Below are positions 53,785 to 63,572 of a stretch of DNA of 64,000 bases, in pieces. The position numbers and the translations under genes were made by a program. The stretch spans positions 248,001-312,000 of the forward strand of contig NZ_AUGE01000002.1 of the NCBI RefSeq assembly GCF_000426865.1. The letters are read 5' to 3'. This DNA is from Citrifermentans bremense R1. Lineage in GTDB: Bacteria; Desulfobacterota; Desulfuromonadia; Geobacterales; Geobacteraceae. The notes beneath the pieces are model-generated. The model worked only from the letters and a program-made list of their open reading frames with translations. It made no database searches and was not told the DNA's origin. Numbering within the stretch: the first letter of the stretch is position 1; the number at the start of each line of letters is the position of its first letter.

Positions 53785-53898
53785 CACCACAGAGAACACG
53801 GAGAAAAACCAAAGCAAAAAGCATTTAGCACAGAGGACACAGAGGCACACAGAGGAAAAACAGAAGCAGGAAAATTCTCTGTGTACCCCTGTGGTGAG
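53785..53898. repeat. CACAGAGG-type interspersed inverted repeat, copy B
   Basis: ACCACAGAGAACACGGAG (from 53786) and GCACAGAGGACACAGAGG in direct orientation, then TCTCTGTGTACCCCTGTGGTGAG (to 53898) as the inverse arm. It lies just before the activase start, separating it from slyX. Confidence 0.8.
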
Positions 53899-53915
53899 TT
53901 CCGCCTTTAGAGGTG

Positions 53916-54119
53916 TCAGTAATGCGGCGGGGGCTCTTCTTCGGAAGGAAGCCTCGTATCGGAGGCGGCCAATCCGCGCAGGTGTTCCTTGATCAGTTTC
54001 AGTTCCCGGGTGAGGTGGTCAATCATGGTCTGCTGCCCGGTAACTACGTCGTTCAATTGATCTATGATGCGACCCTGATGCATGATCAGCATCTCCATCT
54101 CAGTCAGACGCTGTTCCAT
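53916..54119 (-). CDS. slyX: SlyX family protein
   Basis: A 67-residue coiled-coil protein with SlyX features: an N-terminal heptad region (EQRLTEMEMLIMHQGRII) and the end EEEPPPHY, a typical SlyX tail. Function is unknown; AAAGGAG precedes the ATG. Confidence 0.88.
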   Translation of the reverse strand: MEQRLTEMEMLIMHQGRIIDQLNDVVTGQQTMIDHLTRELKLIKEHLRGLAASDTRLPSEEEPPPHY

Positions 54120-54244
54120 GTGTGTCTCCTTTTATGACCTCGGCCGCCCGTATGGAAGCTGTTAGAACTTCCCCGATCGGCGGCTGGTTTATTTTTGGCT
54201 GGCAAAGTTTAACGCGATTCCCTTTTGCAGCCAAGATAAAAAAC

Positions 54245-54273
54245 TTCAAAAAGCGGACGGATTCTGATAATTT
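54245..54273 (+). promoter_or_regulatory. candidate promoter for the gene at 54325
   Basis: TTCAAA at 54245-54250, 17 bases, TAATTT at 54268-54273. Weak -35. Confidence 0.35.
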
Positions 54274-54324
54274 CCAGCTGCCCTTTTGAGCCGGCCAAGG
54301 CTCCTCGGGCTACGGAGGGAAAAG

Positions 54325-54993
54325 ATGTCGGATACGCCGAAATCGAGCAGCGAAAAACATATCGAAACCATCATGGAGCATCTGCAACCGGGAACGGAAC
54401 GCTATGAGGTGCTGGACCGGGCCAAGCGTTTCAAGTCGTCCTGGGTCGAATTGGGCGAGAAGCTTTTGGACGTGAGCAAGAGGGCGCACTTCCGGGAGTG
54501 GGGCTACGGTAGTTTCGAGGAGTACTGCGTGCAGGAGATCCGCATCAAGCGGGGGACCGCGGAGAAGCTCACCATGGCCTACCGCTTCATGGAAAAGGAG
54601 GAACCCCAGTTGATCGACCGGCGCGAGGAGCTGAAGCCGCTTCCCGACTACCGCTCCATCGACCTTTTGCGCCAGGCCAAGGAAGAGAAGGGTTTTACCG
54701 AAGAGGAGTACGGCGACCTGAGAAAGCGCGTGGTCGAAGAGGACCGCAGCCACCCGACCGTGCTGAAGAAATTCAAGGAAGTGGCGGCCTTAAGGGAAGA
54801 GGTGAACCCGCTGGCGCCGCTCAAGGCAGGCATCTCCGCGGCCAGGAGGCTCGACTCCGCCCTGCGCGCCATGGAGCGCGCGCCCGCCGTCTACCTGGAG
54901 CAGGTGAGCGAGATGATCGCGCACCTGGAACAGGAGCTCGAAGCATCGAGCGTAGCAAGCGAAGACGAAGCCGGCAGCATCCGCGCGATTTAA
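54325..54993 (+). CDS. unknown helical protein, possible DNA-binding
   Basis: A 222-residue, charged, almost wholly helical protein. The segment REWGYGSFEEYCVQEI, RIKRGTAEKLTMAYRFM near residues 60-95 looks like a helix-turn-helix of the kind seen in ParB-like or DUF3102-like small proteins. The rest is coiled-coil-like with no motif. ATG with GGAGG upstream; an earlier in-frame start lacks a site. I do not recognise a function. Confidence 0.7.
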   Translation: MSDTPKSSSEKHIETIMEHLQPGTERYEVLDRAKRFKSSWVELGEKLLDVSKRAHFREWGYGSFEEYCVQEIRIKRGTAEKLTMAYRFMEKEEPQLIDRREELKPLPDYRSIDLLRQAKEEKGFTEEEYGDLRKRVVEEDRSHPTVLKKFKEVAALREEVNPLAPLKAGISAARRLDSALRAMERAPAVYLEQVSEMIAHLEQELEASSVASEDEAGSIRAI

Positions 54994-55008
54994 ACCTCCA
55001 AACTGTTA

Positions 55009-55146
55009 AAAAGCATTACCACAGAGGACACAGAGGTTCACAGGGGGTCACTGAGGAACTACTAAAGGCTTTAAGGTTTAACCCCATAGTTTTTGGTTTT
55101 TCTCTGTGACCTCCGTGTACCTCAGAGACCTCTGTGTTCCGCCGTA
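55009..55146. repeat. CACAGAGG-type interspersed inverted repeat, copy C
   Basis: TTACCACAGAGGACACAGAGG at the left and TCTGTGACCTCCGTGTACC, CTCAGAGACCTCTGTG at the right. It fills most of the space between two convergent genes, where it could act as a transcription stop. Confidence 0.75.
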
Positions 55147-55157
55147 AGTCTTAAGCT

Positions 55158-55922
55158 TTACCGCAGGTAGTTGTCCCAGAAAAGCTCCGCCGTTACCGCC
55201 AGCACCGAGCAGATGAAAACCGGCCGCACGAACCGGGTCCCCTTCCTGATCACGAGCCTCGCCCCTACCCTCGCCCCAACGGCCTGCCCCACCCCCATCA
55301 CCAGCCCCGCCAGGAGCAGCACCTCTCCCCCCGCCAGAAACACCGCCAGCGACACGATGTTGCTGACGAAGTTGAAGACCTTGGTATAGCCGGTCCCCTT
55401 GCGCATGTCGAAACCGAGCCCGAGCATCAGGGCCATGACCCAGAAGGAGCCGGTGCCCGGGCCGAGAAAGCCGTCGTAGAAACCGAGCACCAGCCCGGCT
55501 ACCGCATAGAAGACTCCCGTGGGAAGCCGGGGGTGAACCTCCTCGGCGCCTAACCTGGGGGTAAAGATGGTGTAACAGAGGATGGCCAGAAGCAGAAAGG
55601 GTATCCCCTGCTTCAGGAAGCCGGGATCCAACTGCTGCACCGTATAGGAGCCGAGGATGGCGCCGGCGGCAGTCCAGGCCGCCCCGGCAGCGGCGTCCGA
55701 TAGATTTACCGTCCCAGCCTGGACAAAGTGGACCATGGCGCTGAAGGAGCCGAAACTACCCTGCAGCTTGTTGGTCCCCAGCGCGGCCTGCGGCGGAAGC
55801 CCCAGCCCCAGCAGCACCGGGACCGTGATCAGCCCACCTCCTCCGGCTATGGAATCGATGAGCCCAGCGGCTGCTCCGGTTACGAAAAGCACAGGGAGGT
55901 ATATAGGGGCAATCGAGGTCAC
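55158..55922 (-). CDS. TSUP (TauE/SafE) family membrane protein
   Basis: A 254-residue permease with about seven to eight hydrophobic segments. Repeats typical of the family are AAGLIDSIAGGGGLITVPVLL near the N-terminus, TNKLQGSFGSF and GFYDGFLGPGTGSF. Substrates in the family include sulfite, sulfoacetate and thiosulfate. The start is GTG overlapping the stop of the 747-residue unknown, so the two are coupled. Confidence 0.92.
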   Translation of the reverse strand: MTSIAPIYLPVLFVTGAAAGLIDSIAGGGGLITVPVLLGLGLPPQAALGTNKLQGSFGSFSAMVHFVQAGTVNLSDAAAGAAWTAAGAILGSYTVQQLDPGFLKQGIPFLLLAILCYTIFTPRLGAEEVHPRLPTGVFYAVAGLVLGFYDGFLGPGTGSFWVMALMLGLGFDMRKGTGYTKVFNFVSNIVSLAVFLAGGEVLLLAGLVMGVGQAVGARVGARLVIRKGTRFVRPVFICSVLAVTAELFWDNYLR

Positions 55923-58162
55923 TTAGAGCCTTTCCCCTTCCCTGTCTCTTTCCCCCCAGCGCCCTTCGCGCGGTACTGCTCCACCGTCCGGCGCGCCACC
56001 GCCGACATCAGCGGGATCTCCTTGAGCGCCAGGGTGCGATCGGCAGCAGCCTGCGCGACATGGTACATCCGCTGCCAGTTGAGCGGCGCGTTCCGGGCCT
56101 GGCGCAGCCAAAGCGTATCGACGACCAGCCGGTCCAGCCACGCGTCGCGCCTTGGCTCCATCAGGTTCGACAGTACGCGCTCAATAGCCTGGGCATCCGC
56201 CCCCCTCCCCCTCCCCTTCTTTGCCGCCTCGACTTCACGCCCTACGGCATCTCCGGCCTCGGCCCAGCTGCCGAAAACGGCGGGAAAGGCCACCGGCCAC
56301 CCTCCCGACTCCTCAAGCGACGCAAGATACTCGCTCTCCTCCAGCAGCGCCGGGTTGAGGGAGTCGATCTCGTCGCGCAGCAGGAGCAATTCGCTGCCCG
56401 CATCGAGTGGGGTCCCCTTCCAGCGGTCGCGCCCGAGCAGCTCGGCAATTCTCACAAACCAGTGGTTGGGGGCGACGCCGCTCGAGACGCCGTCAGCCAG
56501 CGCCTGGCATACGCGCAGGTCGAGATACTGCGGGGACGATTGTTCCAGGTAGGAGGAGCCGCCGGTGAGGCCGGCGATAAATCTGTCTTTTCCCGCTCGC
56601 GATTTGAAGCGGTTGACGGAACTGTCGGCGACGCCCCTCCCCTCCTGCAGCATCATGGAGCAGGAGCTGAAAGCAGTGCCTTCCTTGAGCAGCACCTGGA
56701 ACCTTTGTGCGCCGGAGCCGTCGATGCCGGAGGCGTACACGACAAGAGCCGGAGGCTTGGGTAGCGGCGCGCACTCTACCCGCGCCTTGCGGGCGTTAGT
56801 TATGGCCTGGTCCACGTTGCGCCGTATCTCGATGGGGAACCAGTTGCGGGCTATGATCAGCCGCCTCAAGGTCTCCGGGCTGATCCGCCCCCTCTCGATG
56901 GATACGAGCAGCCGGGACACCTCCAGGGCGTGCGCGGGGTCGGGGTGGAAGAGCATCAGCGCCGCGATCTCCCGCAGGAAAGGGTCGTCCGCCGTCATCA
57001 GCTCGGAGATCACCGGCGCGCGGAGCTCGGGGTCGCTCGCCGCGAAGAGCTTCAGTATCTCGTCCGCCCCCTCGAACGGTGAGGACACCCCCATCGCCTT
57101 CAAGCTGCGGGCGATGCCGGTCAAGAGATCCTCCGCTTCAGCTCCCTGCAGGTCGGTGCGGCCGGACCCCGCGCCCAGGATCCTCTTTTCCGCGTCCCGC
57201 AGCTCGGCAATCGGTTCGACCCTGCTCTCCGACAGGATGCGGGCCACCGCCAGCGAGAGGTCGACGTCCTGGCTCTCCATCATCACGCGCCGCACCAGCG
57301 CCCCCTGGAGCCTTTCCATCTGCCGCCTGGCGCCACCCCTCCCCCCCTCGATCTCCACCTGGTAAAAATCGAGCATGTCGCGGAGCAGCCTGAGCGCGGC
57401 GTCGATCTTCTCGTCGTCCTGGGGCGAGCATCTGCACAATGGAGGGAGGAGGGCTGCAAGCTCCTCCCCGGCGAAGGGATCGGTCAGAAGGTGCCGCCGC
57501 AGTTCTTCCTGGACGGCTAAAAGAGCACCCACCGGCCCGGCTTGGGCCTTGGCGTAGAGGTCGACGAAGCGCTGCATCCCGGTGGCTGAGCCGGCGTCGG
57601 GTTTCGTGTCGGGGGCGCCTCCCCTTCCCGGTTCGAGGCCGCTTTCAGGCGGCTTGGCCGCAGGGTGAGAAGGCGTCGCGCCGGGGCGGCCGTGTTTCAG
57701 CGACTCCTCCAGCACTGCCTCTAGTCCCGGAGGGGGCGTCAACTGGTACGGGATGTCTCCCGGCTTGGGGAAAGGCTTCCCTGCGTAGGGCTTTTTGTCT
57801 GCGAGTTCGCGCACCTTCTGGTAGCGGCGCTGGATGCGCTGCAGCCATTCGGGGCGGGCGTTGAGCATGTCGGTGAAGGCCTGTGCGAGATCTGCGGCGT
57901 AGGGAGACTGGTAGCTGGCGGGATCTAGGTAGGGGCCGGTGAAGGCGCCGGCGGCATCGAGGCTGAAGCGGATGTTCGCCTTGGGGCGGGACTTTTCGTT
58001 AACGGCCGAGATCAGGAGTTGGCGGCAGTCGTCGCCAGGGTCGGTGCAGTACTGTTCGAAGAAGCGGTAGTTCCCCTTCGGGATGCGGCCGGTCTTGCGC
58101 GGAATTTCCAAGGTAGTGAACTGCGGGTCCGCCTCGGGGAATATCTCGTGATAAGGCTTCAT
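55919..58162 (-). CDS. 747-residue unknown with PGxDC-type N-terminal domain
   Basis: A large soluble protein. The N-terminus (about residues 20-90) has GNYRFFEQYCTDPGDDCRQL followed by FTGPYLDPASYQSPYA, a pattern I associate with an uncharacterised domain found beside SEC-C proteins (PGCDC there, PGDDC here). A Pro/Gly-rich linker (about 145-185) leads to a long helical region that reads like HEAT-type repeats and contains ALVVYASGIDGSGAQRFQVLL near residue 490. No catalytic motif is apparent. ATG at 58162 has AAAGG eight bases upstream; it is coupled to the TSUP permease. Confidence 0.7.
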   Translation of the reverse strand: MKPYHEIFPEADPQFTTLEIPRKTGRIPKGNYRFFEQYCTDPGDDCRQLLISAVNEKSRPKANIRFSLDAAGAFTGPYLDPASYQSPYAADLAQAFTDMLNARPEWLQRIQRRYQKVRELADKKPYAGKPFPKPGDIPYQLTPPPGLEAVLEESLKHGRPGATPSHPAAKPPESGLEPGRGGAPDTKPDAGSATGMQRFVDLYAKAQAGPVGALLAVQEELRRHLLTDPFAGEELAALLPPLCRCSPQDDEKIDAALRLLRDMLDFYQVEIEGGRGGARRQMERLQGALVRRVMMESQDVDLSLAVARILSESRVEPIAELRDAEKRILGAGSGRTDLQGAEAEDLLTGIARSLKAMGVSSPFEGADEILKLFAASDPELRAPVISELMTADDPFLREIAALMLFHPDPAHALEVSRLLVSIERGRISPETLRRLIIARNWFPIEIRRNVDQAITNARKARVECAPLPKPPALVVYASGIDGSGAQRFQVLLKEGTAFSSCSMMLQEGRGVADSSVNRFKSRAGKDRFIAGLTGGSSYLEQSSPQYLDLRVCQALADGVSSGVAPNHWFVRIAELLGRDRWKGTPLDAGSELLLLRDEIDSLNPALLEESEYLASLEESGGWPVAFPAVFGSWAEAGDAVGREVEAAKKGRGRGADAQAIERVLSNLMEPRRDAWLDRLVVDTLWLRQARNAPLNWQRMYHVAQAAADRTLALKEIPLMSAVARRTVEQYRAKGAGGKETGKGKGSK

Positions 58163-58207
58163 GGAAAACCTTTCAAACCACAAACCTAAAACATGTGAAA
58201 AACTAAA

Positions 58208-58316
58208 CCATTAGCCACGGAGTGAGAAAGGCAAAAACGAATGGGTAAAAGGATTTAAGACTCTAAGATTCTCTCAGGTTTTGGTTTTCCTCAGGAGTCC
58301 TCAGATTTTCTCCTCG
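58208..58316. repeat. degenerate interspersed inverted repeat, copy D
   Basis: CCATTAGCCACGGAGTGAG at the left and TCCTCAGGAGTCCTCAGATT with TTAATGG at the right; a diverged relative of copies A-C. Its right end overlaps the gmhB stop codon region. Confidence 0.55.
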
Positions 58317-58895
58317 TTAATGGTTTGGAACCTTCTCATGTTTTTCGAGGATGGCATCTACCGCCGCCCCCAAGTCTACGTACGACTCTACCCCCGCAGG
58401 CAGGCGCGACACGTCTTTGCTGCCGTACCCGGTCAAGACCAACAAGGAGGTGCAACCCGCGTTCAACCCCGCCTGCACGTCCCCCAGCTTGTCGCCTATC
58501 ATGTATGAACGGGAAAGGTCGATGTCGAGGTCCGCTGCGGCCTGCTCCAGCATCCCGGGAAGGGGCTTGCGGCAGGCGCATTCCCTGCGGTAGTCGCCGG
58601 TGGCGTGCTCGGGGTGATGCGGACAGAAGTAGCAGGCGTCGATGCTGATCCCGTACTGCGCGAGTTCCTCGTGCATGTGGTCGTGGATGTCGTGGAGCGC
58701 CGCCTCGTCGTAAAGCCCGCGCCCTATCCCGGACTGGTTGGTCACCACCACCAGGAGGAACCCTGCCTCCTTCAACCGCTTGAGCGCAAAGGGAACACCG
58801 GGGATGAGCTCAAACTCCTCCACCTTGCTCAGATACTGCACCTCGACGTTGATGGTCCCGTCGCGGTCGAGAAAAACCGCCCTGTGCTTCGCCAT
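58317..58895 (-). CDS. gmhB: D-glycero-beta-D-manno-heptose-1,7-bisphosphate 7-phosphatase
   Basis: A 192-residue HAD phosphatase of the histidinol-phosphatase type that acts in ADP-heptose synthesis for lipopolysaccharide core. Motif I is FLDRDGTINVE (Asp nucleophile and Asp acid), motif II VVTNQSGIGRG, the zinc loop CYFCPHHPE with CACRKP, and motif III MIGDKLGDVQAG. The ATG at 58895 follows GAGGGA; a longer frame over gmhA is rejected. It lies 14 bases after gmhA. Confidence 0.95.
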   Translation of the reverse strand: MAKHRAVFLDRDGTINVEVQYLSKVEEFELIPGVPFALKRLKEAGFLLVVVTNQSGIGRGLYDEAALHDIHDHMHEELAQYGISIDACYFCPHHPEHATGDYRRECACRKPLPGMLEQAAADLDIDLSRSYMIGDKLGDVQAGLNAGCTSLLVLTGYGSKDVSRLPAGVESYVDLGAAVDAILEKHEKVPNH

Positions 58896-58909
58896 GGTTC
58901 CCTCGCGCC

Positions 58910-59488
58910 CTATTTGCCCTTCAGGAAAAGCTCCCGCTCTACCAGGTCGCAGATGATGTGGATGATGGTTATGTGCCCTTCCTGGATGCGGGGGGTGTCG
59001 TTGCTGGGGACGATGAGGGGGAGTTCGGCCACCGACTTGATGCTCCCCCCGTCTTTGCCGAGGAGCGCTATGGTGCGGCACCCTTTCTCGCGGGCGAGTT
59101 CCAGGGCAAGCTGGACATTGGGGGAGTTGCCGGAGGTGGAGATCCCCACCACGACGTCGCCCGCCGCGGCGTGAGCCTCGACCTGACGGGAGAAGATCCG
59201 GTCAAAGCCGTAGTCGTTGCCGATGGCGGTAAGGATGGAGGTGTCGGTGTGAAGCGCGATGGCGGGAAGCGCGCGTCGCTCCAGCTTGAAGCGGCCGACC
59301 ATCTCTGCTACGAAATGCTGGGCGTCGGCGGCAGACCCGCCGTTTCCCATGACCAGGAGCTTGTTCCCCGCCTTGTAGGCGTCTACCACAAGCGAAACGG
59401 CGCTCTCTATTGCGGGTGACAACTCCCCCTGAAGCGCCGTCATGACTTCGCAATGGGCCTTAAGCTGGGCCTTTATCTCAACAAGCAT
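58910..59488 (-). CDS. gmhA: sedoheptulose-7-phosphate isomerase
   Basis: A 192-residue SIS-domain protein catalysing the first step of ADP-heptose synthesis. Signatures are [48 protein letters not shown] and [15 protein letters not shown] with the catalytic His near the C-terminus. It is followed by gmhB and preceded by a glycosyltransferase, on the mreB strand. Confidence 0.96.
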   Translation of the reverse strand: MLVEIKAQLKAHCEVMTALQGELSPAIESAVSLVVDAYKAGNKLLVMGNGGSAADAQHFVAEMVGRFKLERRALPAIALHTDTSILTAIGNDYGFDRIFSRQVEAHAAAGDVVVGISTSGNSPNVQLALELAREKGCRTIALLGKDGGSIKSVAELPLIVPSNDTPRIQEGHITIIHIICDLVERELFLKGK

Positions 59489-59534
59489 CCACTACCCTCC
59501 TGCATTGGATATTCAAGCCTCAGCGAGACCGCGA

Positions 59535-60548
59535 CTACTGGTAGCGGGCCTTGATCCTCTCGCAAAGCTCGGAGAAGGACAGGTACCGCTCGCTCCAGGG
59601 GAAGGGTATTCCATCCACTGCGGTGACCGGGGTGATCCCCGGTTTCTGGGACGCGATCTTGTCGAAGAGGCGCTTTTTCATGCCGTCCCAGGCAAGCCTC
59701 GGGAGCGGCACCAATGTGACGTGCTCGTGCAGCTTCCCGAGCCCCGCCTGCTGGGCTGCCTGGTTCAAGGACGCCGGCAGCAGCACGGTATAGCTGTCGT
59801 CGCGCCGCGCCCCCTTTACCAGCCACTGCAGCTTTTCGCCCAAAAGCTCGACTTCGACCCCCTTGGGTACATGAAGGATGTAGCTCCCTCCCACGCCCCA
59901 GCGCTCCCTGAAAAGCGCGATGCTCCGCTGCTGCGTTTCGCGCCGCCTTTGCTCGGAACCGAGCCGGGCTTCTTCCTGGTGGTGCACCACCGGGGTCGGC
60001 ACCTGCACCGTGATAAACCCCTTGGCGTTGGCGCGCCGGGTGTAGTCCTTGAGGCACCACACGCCGCCGTCCATCCCCTCGTCGAGACCTCCGATCTGGC
60101 GATAGAGTTCCCTGGTGATCACCATGGCGCCGAAGGAGCCCCGTTCCAGTTCGGTCGGGACATCGCACTCCTCGCCCGGATCGAGACAAGGAAGCAGAAT
60201 CCCCGCCTCGGGATGCTCCTGGGCGTAGGCTAGCAGCGGCTCAAGCCACCGCGCGCTCACCAGGCTGGTGTTGCGCACCAAAGCGAAGTACGGCGCCTCG
60301 GAGCTTTCAAAACCGCGGTTTGCAGCAGGCACGAAACCTATGTTGCTGTCATCGCGCATCAACAACGCGCGGTCGTCCAGGCTGTCGGCAAGTTCCTGCA
60401 GGAGCCTTTCGGTATCCCGCTCGGACCCGCAGTCCACCATGATGAATCGGGCGCCGGGTGTGTGGTTGATCAGGGTGACCAGGCAGTTCCGGGTCTCGTC
60501 GGGCCTGTTCCAAACGGGTATGATGACGTCTATGATGGCGTCGGTCAT
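59535..60548 (-). CDS. family 2 glycosyltransferase
   Basis: A 337-residue GT-A protein that probably builds surface polysaccharide. The N-terminus is DVIIPVWNRPDETRNCL, followed by the donor-site region ARFIMVDCGSERDT and later WLEPLLAYAQEHPEAGILLP. No membrane segment is seen. The ATG at 60548 has GGGGGA upstream. It lies 45 bases after mreB and before gmhA. Confidence 0.88.
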   Translation of the reverse strand: MTDAIIDVIIPVWNRPDETRNCLVTLINHTPGARFIMVDCGSERDTERLLQELADSLDDRALLMRDDSNIGFVPAANRGFESSEAPYFALVRNTSLVSARWLEPLLAYAQEHPEAGILLPCLDPGEECDVPTELERGSFGAMVITRELYRQIGGLDEGMDGGVWCLKDYTRRANAKGFITVQVPTPVVHHQEEARLGSEQRRRETQQRSIALFRERWGVGGSYILHVPKGVEVELLGEKLQWLVKGARRDDSYTVLLPASLNQAAQQAGLGKLHEHVTLVPLPRLAWDGMKKRLFDKIASQKPGITPVTAVDGIPFPWSERYLSFSELCERIKARYQ

Positions 60549-60593
60549 GACAATCCCCCAGGCTGACAAGCAGGTTGTGAAAGAAAAGGGCGC

Positions 60594-61640
<1,047 letters not shown>

Positions 61641-61691
61641 TTAACTCCTTTGATTATCGCGCTACCGGGACGGCCCGGCGCCAAAATTGGA

Positions 61692-61720
61692 AATGTAGCA
61701 AAAACTCCGCACCCTTGCAA
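61692..61720 (-). promoter_or_regulatory. mreB promoter
   Basis: Minus strand TTGCAA (61720-61715), 17 bases, TACATT (61697-61692); leader of about 48 bases to the mreB ATG. Confidence 0.6.
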
Positions 61721-61786
61721 CAAAGAAAAGCCACAGCGCCGTCACCGTACGCACAAAGGAGACATCTATACGGCATCATTCTGGTA

Positions 61787-61815
61787 TTGCTTTTGCGATT
61801 AAATCATACTATTAT
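61787..61815 (+). promoter_or_regulatory. ppiD-like gene promoter
   Basis: TTGCTT at 61787-61792, 17 bases, TATTAT at 61810-61815; divergent from mreB, leader of about 52 bases. Confidence 0.65.
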
Positions 61816-61873
61816 TCCCAACTCTTGTGATACATGAGAGACCACTCTATCAGCGCAAAGGAGCCGAACCGGA

Positions 61874-63454
61874 ATGCTAGGCATAATGAGGAAGTACAAG
61901 CAATCGATACTAATAAAGATTGTATTCGTCGTGATAGTACTCTCTTTCATAGGGACCATCTTCCTCGTCTGGGGCAGGGGCGGAGATAAATCCGCTAACG
62001 GTCCTGCTGGATATGCCGCAATGGTTGACGGCACCAAGATCTCGATGGATGACTTCCAGAAGAACTACTACCGCACCAGGAACCTGTACGAGCAGATCTA
62101 CGGCCGCTCGCTGACCCCAGAAATGGAAAAGCAGATGGGGCTCAAAAAGGCAACCATAAGCAGCATGATTGACAACGTCCTCACGCTCAAAGAAGCCAAG
62201 AAGATGGGCATCAAGGTGGATAAGGACGAGGTGGCCGCGGAGATCGCCAAGATCCCCTCCTTCCAGAACAACGGCGCTTTCGACTTCAACCTTTACCAGA
62301 ACACCCTCAAGGCCAACCGGGTCACACCTAAGGAGTTCGAGGAAACCCAGGAACAGGACATCCTGGTGCAAAAGGCGCGCAACAAGGTGAAGGAGAAGGC
62401 GACCGTCACCGAAGCTGACCTGATGCAGGAGTTCAAGAAGCAAAACGACAAGGTCAACCTTCAGTACGTCTCCTTCTCCCCCGCCGACGTAAAGGGGAGC
62501 ATCAAGCTGACGGACGCCGAGCTGAACGTCTACCTCCAGGACCACCAGGCGCAGTTCAAGACGCCGGAGCAGGTATCGATCGCCTACACGGTGGTGGGCC
62601 CGGCAGCCCTTGCCGCCAAGGTGAGCGTCACCCCCGAAGAAGCTCAGAACTACTACCAGAAGAACATCGACCGCTACCAGGGCAAAGGGGGCATCCTCCC
62701 GTTCGCCGAGGTTAAGGATCAGGCGACCGCCGACGCGCAGAAGGCCAAGGCAGCCAAGGAAGCCTACGAGAAGGCGGCCGAGACGGCCAACAAGTTCCGC
62801 GGCCAGGGCAACCTCGATGCCGCCGCCCAAGCGCTCGGTGGCAAGGTCGAGAAGACCCCGCTCTTCACCGCGCAGGCGCCTGCCGCTGCCATCGCAGGGG
62901 AGACCGAGCTCGTCACCCGCGCCTTCGCGCTGAAGCAAAACGAGCTGGGGGGACCGGTGGAGACCGCCAAGGGGATCTACCTGCTGAAGGTCCTCGACAA
63001 GAAGCCGTCCGTCGTGCCGCCGCTGGCGCAGGTAAGGGCGCAGGTCGAGAAGAAGCTTTTGGAAGTGAAAGGGGCCGAGGTAGCCAAGAAGAAGGCTGAA
63101 GAAGCGCTGCAGCAGCTCTCCAAATCCGGCGCGGCCACCAAGGAGACCGGCAACTTCGGCTATTCCCCGGCCGGCGCCCTCCCCACCGTCGGGACCTCCC
63201 CCGAGCTGATGGAAGCCGCTTTCGCGCTTACCCCTGCCAACCCGGTCGCCAAGCAGCCGGTCAAGGTGGGCGAGCGCTGGTACGCGGTGAAACTGAAGAA
63301 CAGGGCGGAAGCGCCCACCACCGACTTCGCCAAGGCCTCCGCAACCATCAAACAGACCCTGCTCCCCAAAAAGCAGCAGGAAGAACTGGACAAGTGGTTG
63401 AAAGGGCTGAGGGATAAGGCTAAAATCGACATCAACCCGTCGATCAAGGACTAA
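61874..63454 (+). CDS. PpiD-type periplasmic folding chaperone (SurA_N/peptidyl-prolyl isomerase-like)
   Basis: A 526-residue membrane-anchored protein. A short cytoplasmic N-terminus (MRKYKQ) is followed by one helix (about residues 12-33) and a SurA_N/PpiD-type domain (GYAAMVDGTKISMDDFQKNY, LIDNVLTLKEAKKMG). The parvulin region (about residues 250-350) is poorly conserved, with no clear GGxLG core, so isomerase activity is doubtful. It likely helps outer-membrane and secreted proteins fold. AAAGGAG precedes the ATG. Confidence 0.85.
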   Translation: MLGIMRKYKQSILIKIVFVVIVLSFIGTIFLVWGRGGDKSANGPAGYAAMVDGTKISMDDFQKNYYRTRNLYEQIYGRSLTPEMEKQMGLKKATISSMIDNVLTLKEAKKMGIKVDKDEVAAEIAKIPSFQNNGAFDFNLYQNTLKANRVTPKEFEETQEQDILVQKARNKVKEKATVTEADLMQEFKKQNDKVNLQYVSFSPADVKGSIKLTDAELNVYLQDHQAQFKTPEQVSIAYTVVGPAALAAKVSVTPEEAQNYYQKNIDRYQGKGGILPFAEVKDQATADAQKAKAAKEAYEKAAETANKFRGQGNLDAAAQALGGKVEKTPLFTAQAPAAAIAGETELVTRAFALKQNELGGPVETAKGIYLLKVLDKKPSVVPPLAQVRAQVEKKLLEVKGAEVAKKKAEEALQQLSKSGAATKETGNFGYSPAGALPTVGTSPELMEAAFALTPANPVAKQPVKVGERWYAVKLKNRAEAPTTDFAKASATIKQTLLPKKQQEELDKWLKGLRDKAKIDINPSIKD

Positions 63455-63488
63455 CTAAAGCAACGACGCGGCAAATCGACAGCTATTC

Positions 63489-63532
63489 AAGTGCGAGGTG
63501 GAGGGTGCAGGTGCACACTTCACCTTTCACTT
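63489..63532. repeat. inverted repeat / hairpin between ppiD and purC
   Basis: AAGTGCGAGGTG (63489-63500) pairs with CACCTTTCACTT (63521-63532) around a central GTGCAGGTGCAC. The following T-run is short, so it may terminate the ppiD transcript weakly. Confidence 0.45.
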
Positions 63533-63572
63533 TTAACGCTCGAAGCGCGAACCATAAAAGGAGAATGGACAA

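Noticed and set aside
53776-53850. N-terminal extension of the activase resembling a membrane helix
   Set aside because: It is encoded by repeat copy B and precedes a normal activase start.
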